64,000 bases of DNA from the NCBI RefSeq assembly GCF_901482445.1, contig NZ_LR590477.1, positions 1,612,001 to 1,676,000 on the forward strand, in the 5' to 3' direction. Below the pieces are notes generated by a model that saw only the letters and a list, made by a program, of their open reading frames with translations, did no database searches and had not been told where the DNA came from. Both the position numbers and the translations under genes were made by a program. Shown one piece after another: positions 58,345 through 64,000 of the stretch; within the stretch, counting starts at the first letter, position 1, and each line of letters opens with the position of its first letter. The stretch comes from Neisseria lactamica. Its GTDB lineage: Bacteria; Pseudomonadota; Gammaproteobacteria; Burkholderiales; Neisseriaceae.

Positions 58345-59817
58345 ATGAACCAGACAAGCCGCGATCTGACCCGCATCAGCCACAACACCAAAATCGTCGC
58401 CACCTTGGGGCCGGGCAGCAACAACGTCGAACTGTTGGAAGATATGATCCGCGTCGGCGGCCTGAACGTCGTCCGCTTCAACTTCAGCCACGGCACGCCC
58501 GAATTCCATCAGGAAAACGCCCGCATCGTGCGTGAGGCGGCAAAACGCGCCGGACAGGAAATCGCCATTATTGCCGACCTGCAGGGGCCGAAAATCCGCG
58601 TGGGCAAAATCGCCGGCGGCGGCATCGAATTGAACAAAGGCGAAACATTGGTACTCGATGCCGCGCTTGAAGGCGAAGGCACGCGCGAAGCGGTCGGTTT
58701 GGACTACCGCGACCTGCCCGACGACGTTGCCGCAGGCGACGTATTGTGGCTGGACGACGGCCTGCTGACCCTGACCGTGGAATCCGTCGAAGGCAGCAGG
58801 ATTATCACAAGGGTGGAAAACAGCCACGTCCTGAAAAGCAACAAGGGCATCAACAAACGCGGTGGCGGTCTGTCCGCAGGCGCGTTGACCGAAAAAGACT
58901 TCCGCGACCTGAAAACCGCGATTGCCATCGGTTGCGACTACCTCGCCATCAGCTTTGTGAAATCCGCCGAAGATTTGCACATCGCGCGCGCCAAAGTCGA
59001 AGAAGAAATGAAGGGCAGCACTGCCGTGCGCCCCGGTTTGGTTTCCAAAATCGAACGCGTGGAAGCGATTGAAAACTTGGACGAAATCATCCTTGCCGGC
59101 GACGGCATTATGGTTGCGCGCGGCGACTTGGCGGTCGAAGTCGGACACGCCGCCGTCCCCGCCCTGCAAAAACGGATGATCCGCCGCGCCCGCGAGTTGC
59201 GCCGCTTCAGCATTACGGCGACGCAAATGATGGAATCGATGATTACCAACCCCGTGCCGACCCGCGCGGAAGTCAGCGATGTGGCAAACGCGGTATTGGA
59301 CGGTACCGATGCGGTGATGTGTTCCGCCGAAACCGCCGTCGGCGCGTATCCGTTTGAAACCGTCAGCCAAATGGCGATTATCTGCGCGGCTGCGGAAAAA
59401 GAGCAGGATTCGCTCAACGGCGTTGCCGAACAGGCGGAGTATCCCGAAGCGGTCAGCACCAACCTGGCGGTTGCCGGCGGCGCGGTCAGCGTGGCGCGCG
59501 CGGTTCACGCCAAAGCCATCGTCGCCCTGACCGAAAGCGGTTCGACCGCCTTTGAAATCAGCCGCCACAACATCACCCTGCCGATTTTCGCGCTGACCCC
59601 GAGCGTTTCCGCCCAACGCCGTATGGCGATGTACCGCGGCGTGCGTCCGTTGATTTTGGCAACCAGCACCGACCACGACACGGCGTTAAATGAAGTCGAA
59701 ACGATGCTGGTGGAACATAACATCCTGCATTCCGGCGACCAGTACATCATTACCAGCGGCTCGCAAATGCGCGAATCCGGTTCGACCAACACACTGGAAG
59801 TGCTGCGCGTCAAATAA
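58345..59817 (+). CDS. pykA: Pyruvate kinase
   Basis: A 490-residue PykA-type enzyme that converts phosphoenolpyruvate and ADP to pyruvate and ATP. TKIVATLGPGSNN, RFNFSHGTPEFH, DLQGPKIRVGKI, the catalytic VSKIERVEAIENLDEI, GDGIMVARGDLAVEVG and ITATQMMESMITNPVPTRAE are all canonical. The C-terminal allosteric domain begins near AGGAVSVARAVHAKAIV. Confidence 0.97.
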   Translation: MNQTSRDLTRISHNTKIVATLGPGSNNVELLEDMIRVGGLNVVRFNFSHGTPEFHQENARIVREAAKRAGQEIAIIADLQGPKIRVGKIAGGGIELNKGETLVLDAALEGEGTREAVGLDYRDLPDDVAAGDVLWLDDGLLTLTVESVEGSRIITRVENSHVLKSNKGINKRGGGLSAGALTEKDFRDLKTAIAIGCDYLAISFVKSAEDLHIARAKVEEEMKGSTAVRPGLVSKIERVEAIENLDEIILAGDGIMVARGDLAVEVGHAAVPALQKRMIRRARELRRFSITATQMMESMITNPVPTRAEVSDVANAVLDGTDAVMCSAETAVGAYPFETVSQMAIICAAAEKEQDSLNGVAEQAEYPEAVSTNLAVAGGAVSVARAVHAKAIVALTESGSTAFEISRHNITLPIFALTPSVSAQRRMAMYRGVRPLILATSTDHDTALNEVETMLVEHNILHSGDQYIITSGSQMRESGSTNTLEVLRVK

Positions 59818-59831
59818 TCCGCCCTGAGTGG

Positions 59832-59876
59832 AAAATGCCGTCTGAAGCCGATGCCCGAGGCTTCAGACGGCATTTT
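59832..59876 (+). terminator. Inverted DUS pair after pykA
   Basis: AAAATGCCGTCTGAAGCC and GGCTTCAGACGGCATTTT with a 9-base loop and a T6 run, 15 bases past the pykA stop. Confidence 0.9.
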
Positions 59877-59906
59877 TTGCCCGGCGGCTCGGGCAAACCG
59901 GAAAAA

Positions 59907-59936
59907 TTGTGCAAATCCGGCAACATCGGATAAAAT
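59907..59936 (+). promoter_or_regulatory. Possible promoter of the FadL-like gene
   Basis: TTGTGC (59907-59912), an 18-base spacer and TAAAAT (59931-59936); TATACT at 59945-59950 is an alternative -10. About 80 bases before the start codon. Confidence 0.4.
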
Positions 59937-59960
59937 CGAGTACCTATACTAAAGCGAAAC

Positions 59961-59980
59961 AAGGCAATTCCGACTGCCTT
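59961..59980 (+). promoter_or_regulatory. Terminator-like hairpin in the FadL-like leader
   Basis: AAGGCA and TGCCTT enclose eight bases and run straight into TTTTATTT, 40 bases before the start codon. It resembles a weak intrinsic terminator in a leader; an attenuator function is a guess. Confidence 0.4.
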
Positions 59981-60019
59981 TTTTATTTGTCCACCGTCCG
60001 CCTTTTTACGGAAACTGAA

Positions 60020-61411
60020 ATGACCCCTTCCACACTGAAAAAAACCGTCCTGCTGCTCGGCACTGCCTTTGCCGCCGCATCCGCACAAGCATCCGGCTAC
60101 CACTTCGGCACACAGTCGGTCAACGCGCAAAGCACGGCAAATGCCGCCGCCGCAGAAGCCGCCGACGCATCGACCATCTTCTACAACCCCGCCGGCCTGA
60201 CCAAACTCGACAGCAGCCAGATTTCCGTCAACGCCAACATCGTGTTGCCCAGCATCCGTTATGAGGCGGATTCCGCCACCGACTTTACCGGCATTCCCGT
60301 CCAAGGTTCGAAAAGCGGCAAAATCACCAAAACCACGGTTGCGCCCCACATCTACGGCGCATACAAAGTCAATGACGACGTAACTTTGGGTTTGGGCGTT
60401 TACGTCCCCTTCGGCTCTGCCACCGAATACGAAAAAGATTCCGTGTTGCGCCACAACATCAACAAGCTCGGTCTGACCAGTATCGCCGTCGAACCCGTCG
60501 CCGCGTGGAAACTCAACGAACGCCATTCCTTCGGCGCAGGCATCATCGCCCAACATACTTCTGCCGAGCTGCGCAAATATGCCGACTGGGGGATCCCAAA
60601 AAAAGCGCAAATGCTGCAAGCAACACCTTCTAATCCTACTGCCGCTGCTCAAATCAAAGCCGACGGACACGCCGATGTCAAAGGCAGCGATTGGGGCTTC
60701 GGCTACCAACTGGCGTGGATGTGGGACATCAACGACCGCGCGCGCGTGGGTGTGAACTACCGTTCCAAAGTTTCACACACGCTCAAAGGCGATGCCGAAT
60801 GGGCGGCAGACGACACGGCGGCGAAAGCAATGTGGAGTACGGCACTCGCAGCAAACGGTTACACGGCGAATGAAAAAGCCCGCGTCAAAATCGTAACGCC
60901 TGAGTCTTTGTCCGTACACGGCATGTACAAAGTGTCCGACAAAGCCAACCTGTTCGGCGACGTAACTTGGACGCGCCACAGCCGCTTCAATAAGGCGGAA
61001 CTGGTTTTTGAAAAAGAAAAAACCGTCGTCAAAGGCAAATCTGACCGCACCACCATCACGCCCAACTGGCGCAACACCTACAAAGTCGGCTTGGGCGGTT
61101 CTTATCAAATCAGCGAACCGCTGCAACTGCGCGCCGGCATCGCTTTTGACAAATCGCCCGTCCGCAACGCCGACTACCGTATGAACAGCCTGCCCGACGG
61201 CAACCGCATCTGGTTCTCCGCCGGTATGAAATACAATATCGGTAAAAACCACGTCGTCGATGCCGCCTACACCCACATCCACATCAACGACACCAGCTAC
61301 CGCACGGCGAAGGCAAGCGGCAACGATGTGGACAGCAAAGGCGCGTCTTCCGCACGTTTCAAAAACCACGCCGACATCATCGGCCTGCAATACACCTACA
61401 AATTCAAATAA
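60020..61411 (+). CDS. FadL/OmpP1-family outer membrane porin
   Basis: A 463-residue protein. Signal peptide MTPSTLKKTVLLLGTAFAAA, cut near SAQA-SGYHFG. The N-terminal hatch has NAAAAEAADASTIFYNPAGL, the NPA motif of FadL. Many amphipathic beta strands follow, ending in a C-terminal aromatic strand (LQYTYKF-K). It probably carries hydrophobic compounds such as fatty acids across the outer membrane. The start at 60020 is set by the signal peptide; 37 further codons are leader. Confidence 0.92.
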   Translation: MTPSTLKKTVLLLGTAFAAASAQASGYHFGTQSVNAQSTANAAAAEAADASTIFYNPAGLTKLDSSQISVNANIVLPSIRYEADSATDFTGIPVQGSKSGKITKTTVAPHIYGAYKVNDDVTLGLGVYVPFGSATEYEKDSVLRHNINKLGLTSIAVEPVAAWKLNERHSFGAGIIAQHTSAELRKYADWGIPKKAQMLQATPSNPTAAAQIKADGHADVKGSDWGFGYQLAWMWDINDRARVGVNYRSKVSHTLKGDAEWAADDTAAKAMWSTALAANGYTANEKARVKIVTPESLSVHGMYKVSDKANLFGDVTWTRHSRFNKAELVFEKEKTVVKGKSDRTTITPNWRNTYKVGLGGSYQISEPLQLRAGIAFDKSPVRNADYRMNSLPDGNRIWFSAGMKYNIGKNHVVDAAYTHIHINDTSYRTAKASGNDVDSKGASSARFKNHADIIGLQYTYKFK

Positions 61412-61434
61412 ACAGCCCGCCGTTTGATTGTAGA

Positions 61435-61472
61435 AATGCCGTCTGAAACAGATTTCCGTTTCAGACGGCATT
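61435..61472 (+). terminator. Inverted DUS pair after the FadL-like gene
   Basis: AATGCCGTCTGAAAC and GTTTCAGACGGCATT with an 8-base loop, then TGTTTT. Confidence 0.85.
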
Positions 61473-61569
61473 GTTTTAGGCTCGATTGAAAACGAAGCAG
61501 GAAAACACCGCCGCCATCCCCGTACAGACAGGAATGACGGGGTGCATTTTTATCCGGCAGCCGATACGC

Positions 61570-63305
61570 CTACCTCGGTATCCGGGAGAATATATGCAGA
61601 ACCTCCTTCATATCAAAATGGTAGGGACGCTCGGGCAGCAAAACGGCGGCGGGCAGCTTGGTGATGCCGTTCAAGCCACGCGGGAACAGCGCAATCCGCT
61701 CTTTGCCCTTTTCCGCATAATCCGCCTTGCGGTTGTGGACGGAAACCACTTCGCGATGGCGGTAAAGCAGCGTGTTCATTTCGATATAGGCTTCGTTGTG
61801 GATGGCTGCCGACTGTTTCTGCAACACGTCAATCTGCCTGTTGAGCTTGTCGTTGGTTTTCATCAGCCTGTTGAAGAACGACGGTTGCTCCTGCAGTTTG
61901 GCGGTACAGGCTTCGATACTTTCCGATACCGGCCCGAACTGTTCGAGGTGTTTTTCCAGACAATTTTCCAAGTCGGTCAGGCAGACGACCATCTTGCGGG
62001 AAAATTCTTCTTCAGGCTTTCCCTGCCGAATGGACAATATCTCGCGGCGGCGGTCTTCCATTGCGGAAATATAGGCATTCATGCGGTCGGACATATTTTC
62101 CACATCCCTGCTCATCCACAGCGCGGGCAGCAGGCGGAAGTTTTCAAACGAATTGAAGATGCCGCCGAAAGACTGGCGGAAGGCGATATAAATATATTTC
62201 AAATCTTCCTCGCCCTTCGCCATACGCGTCAGGCAATAGTAGAACGGATCGAGGACGGTGTCGCCCAACAACCGCTCGAATTGGTCCAATCTGGCGGCAA
62301 TCGCCTGCGTGCGTTCGACTTGCGCGGGGAACGGCGAAAACAGCAGCGGCAGGGCTTTTTTGTCGTAGTTTTCCTCTATCCTGTCCATCATATCGATGAT
62401 TTCCCAGCTCACGCCGGATTGCAGCGAAAGAATCTGTTTCAAACCGTTGGCAAAACGCAGGGCATCATTCTGAGTGATGTTGCGGACGGGAATATGGATG
62501 GCGGTGTAATAGCGGTTGTAGCTGGTATAAAGTTTGTCTTCCGACAGGAAGCGGCGTAGGGAAAACGGAATATCGTCGGTGTAATAAGGCGCGATGGCGA
62601 AGATGTATTTTGACGTTCGGATAACTTCCAACTGGCGGGCGCGCTGTTCGGCAAACAATACTTTGTCAAACACCGGTTCGGGCATCTGCTTCACTTCGCG
62701 CGGGCGCATCATCGGAAAACTGTTGCCGAGCAGGTGTGATTTTAGGAACACTTCGCAGATATAGGTACAGATGATGTCCGAATCGAGATTGCGGGTATTT
62801 TCGGGGATTTCCCATTTGGTTTTGTTTTTCAATACCGCAGCGGCGGCGTAAATAAATTCGGTTTTCAGAATCTGTTTGAAATTTTCCCGTGCGCGCTTGC
62901 CCCCAGTATCGACGTTTTTGATAACGGACAGCACGCTTTCGAGAATGTCGGCAATATAAACCGGCGATTCGCATTGCGCCAATACATCCAGGCGTTCCGC
63001 AATATGCCCCGCCAGCCGTTTGAGGTCGGGAATGGGAATATCCGTTGCCAAAGAAGAAAACGAAATGCGTTTTTTGGGAAGGTAAGTGAAAGAACCGTCG
63101 GCTTCGTTATAGCTTATGCCGTGTCGGGAAAGGATTTGCGTACAGGCGGCCTGACCGGCTTCGGGAGAAAGTGTTTTGAAGATTTCTGTCAGATTTTCCT
63201 GCCAATGGCAGTCGAGTTCGGGAAGGATTTGATTGAGTCTGAAGCGGACGGTGTAAGGGATAAGGTCTTGCTCGAAATGTTCATTTTGCGGGGGGGGTAA
63301 TGCAT
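61570..63305 (-). CDS. Protein of unknown function, out of frame at a poly-C tract (phase-variable candidate)
   Basis: A large cytosolic-looking protein. The body frame is open from 61570 up to the C tract at 63290-63297. A start ATG at 63305 with a clear GAGGAG lies just before the tract, giving MHYP. With eight C the ATG frame leads to other codons and a stop; with nine (or six) C it joins the body (PQNEHFEQDLIPYTVRFRLN) for 578 residues, with no stop between. The C-terminal third is rich in helices (ENCLEKHLEQFGPVSESIEA; LMKTNDKLNRQIDVLQKQSA), likely coiled coil. No family is recognised. An internal TTG start at 63051 would give 493 residues if used. Confidence 0.7.
63290..63297 (-). repeat. 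Eight-base C tract at the start of the unknown gene
   Basis: On the minus strand ATGCATTA is followed by C8. It lies within the first four codons, the best position for translational on/off switching by slipped-strand mispairing. This sequence is in the OFF state; adding one C would restore the frame. Confidence 0.8.
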
Positions 63306-63491
63306 AATGTCTCCTCGATATAGATGGAACTTTTTAAGTTTACGGCAAATTGCCGATTTTATCGTATTTCCTTTCCGGTTGAAATCCCGCCCTTTAGGGC
63401 GGTGCTTTGTGTGCCGTCCCGTGTGTTGGAACATCAGCATAGGAAACACAGGAAAAGACGGCTGTTTTGCGCCTGCGTACCGTATTGGTCA

Positions 63492-63533
63492 AAATGCCGT
63501 CTGAAACCGACAACAGGGTTTCAGACGGCATTT
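63492..63533 (-). terminator. Inverted DUS pair after the 65-codon gene
   Basis: AAATGCCGTCTGAAACC and GGTTTCAGACGGCATTT, 17-bp stem with an 8-base loop, 15 bases past the stop at 63549. It isolates this pair from the phase-variable gene. Confidence 0.85.
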
Positions 63534-63548
63534 CCGTCAATTTTCCCT

Positions 63549-63746
63549 TTATCTGCCGAACAGGTTGGCGATATTTTCCATTTGTTCTTCGGTAAAACCG
63601 TTTTCGCCCAATCTGGCGGCAACTGCCCATTCGCCCGACAAACCGTGTTCCGCACCGAGCTGCCGCCATTTTTCGACTTTGGCTTCGTCTGTGGTTTTTT
63701 CGGGCAGCGGTTTGACGGGAATCCTGCTTTTGGGGACGGTATTCAT
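63549..63746 (-). CDS. Small cytosolic protein of unknown function
   Basis: A 65-residue protein (MNTVPKSRIPVKPLPEKTTD to GENGFTEEQMENIANLFGR). It looks like a short helical domain with acidic and Trp-containing segments (KVEKWRQLGAEHGLSGEWAV). It begins ten bases after the LprI-like stop, so the two are likely co-transcribed. No family recognised. Confidence 0.65.
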   Translation of the reverse strand: MNTVPKSRIPVKPLPEKTTDEAKVEKWRQLGAEHGLSGEWAVAARLGENGFTEEQMENIANLFGR

Positions 63747-63756
63747 CGGTTTGCCC

Positions 63757-64000
63757 CTAATCGATGGAATAGCCGCGAAGATACTGTATCCGTTCGCGCG
63801 TCATCCGCGTGTCGCACTGCAATTTGAGATATTCGGCGTATTCTTTCCCGTCTGCCTGCGCGGCGGCTTGTCGGCAGTTGCTGATTTTTTCCTGCGCCCA
63901 CTTGCGTTGTTCGCCAACCAGCTCTTTTTGCACGTCGGTATCGAGTCCTCCCCAAAGTTTGGTAATTTCGGATTCCGCACGTTGGTTTTGTACGCGCGCC
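63757..64000 (-). CDS. LprI/DUF1311-like exported protein (C-terminal part only)
   Basis: The minus-strand frame enters from the right edge and ends at 63757: QRAESEITKLWGGLDTDVQK, then ELVGEQRKWAQEKISNCRQA, then CDTRMTRERIQYLRGYSID. The W-G-L, E-Q-R-W-x5-I-x2-C and C-D-T-R-M-T-x-E-R pattern is that of the LprI/DUF1311 domain of secreted lysozyme-inhibitor-like proteins, with two conserved Cys. The N-terminus and any signal peptide lie outside the window. Confidence 0.7.
   Translation of the reverse strand, partial: ARVQNQRAESEITKLWGGLDTDVQKELVGEQRKWAQEKISNCRQAAAQADGKEYAEYLKLQCDTRMTRERIQYLRGYSID

Noticed and set aside
58159..59676. 505-codon minus-strand open frame
   Set aside because: Antisense to pykA, whose motifs are complete. 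High-GC third positions create the long frame.
63189..63449. 86-codon minus-strand frame through the C8 tract
   Set aside because: It is what the start codon reads in the OFF state; the conserved-looking protein is in the other frame.

Overview
The window comes from a Neisseria chromosome of the meningitidis/gonorrhoeae/lactamica group. The 12-mer DNA uptake sequence (DUS) ATGCCGTCTGAA occurs dozens of times, mostly as inverted pairs acting as transcription terminators. A Correia repeat (CREE) is present, and the gene order (oxyR-min, S10/spc/alpha/str ribosomal clusters, rpoBC, tufB, topA-smg-dprA, ntrXY, rsmB-fmt-def, pyrBI, pykA, fadL-like) is what I recall from meningococcal chromosomes. 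No species call is attempted.

Layout. 1-676: decayed surface-protein gene (minus). 1019-3764: oxyR and minCDE (minus). 3915-19914: the S10, spc and alpha ribosomal protein operons on the minus strand (rplC down to rplQ), with rpsJ cut off from rplC by two tandem GTPase genes (17556-19279). 19932-24289: str operon (rpsL, rpsG, fusA, tuf). 24539-24850: fragment of an Xre-type regulator. 24863-36757: rpoC, rpoB, rplL, rplJ, rplA, rplK, nusG, secE. 36872-38453: tRNA-tufB operon (Tyr, Gly, Thr, tufB, Trp). 38550-41343: ferredoxin, rsmD, Xre regulator and an AT-rich islet with two small membrane proteins and a protein resembling uracil-DNA glycosylases. 41417-52369: topA, smg, dprA, ntrX, ntrY, a DUF4390-like protein, rsmB, fmt, def (minus). 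52554-64000: LysM protein, membrane protein, pyrBI with an attenuator-like leader, a DUF3579-GNAT fusion, a small lipoprotein, a CREE-linked membrane protein, pykA, a FadL-family porin, a gene switched off by a poly-C tract, and a partial LprI-like gene.

How it works together. Most of the window is the translation and transcription core. Local regulation is visible as promoters for rpsL, rplC, rplK and the tRNA-tufB operon, an L10-type leader before rplJ, long hairpins at rplN-rpsQ and rplL-rpoB, and a terminator just upstream of pyrB. The most unusual content is accessory: the GTPase pair placed between rpsJ and rplC with its own transcriptional boundaries and a nine-G tract upstream; the uracil-glycosylase-like gene in an AT-rich islet ended by a palindrome in a different DUS dialect; and a frame-shifting eight-C tract at the start of a 578-codon gene of unknown function.
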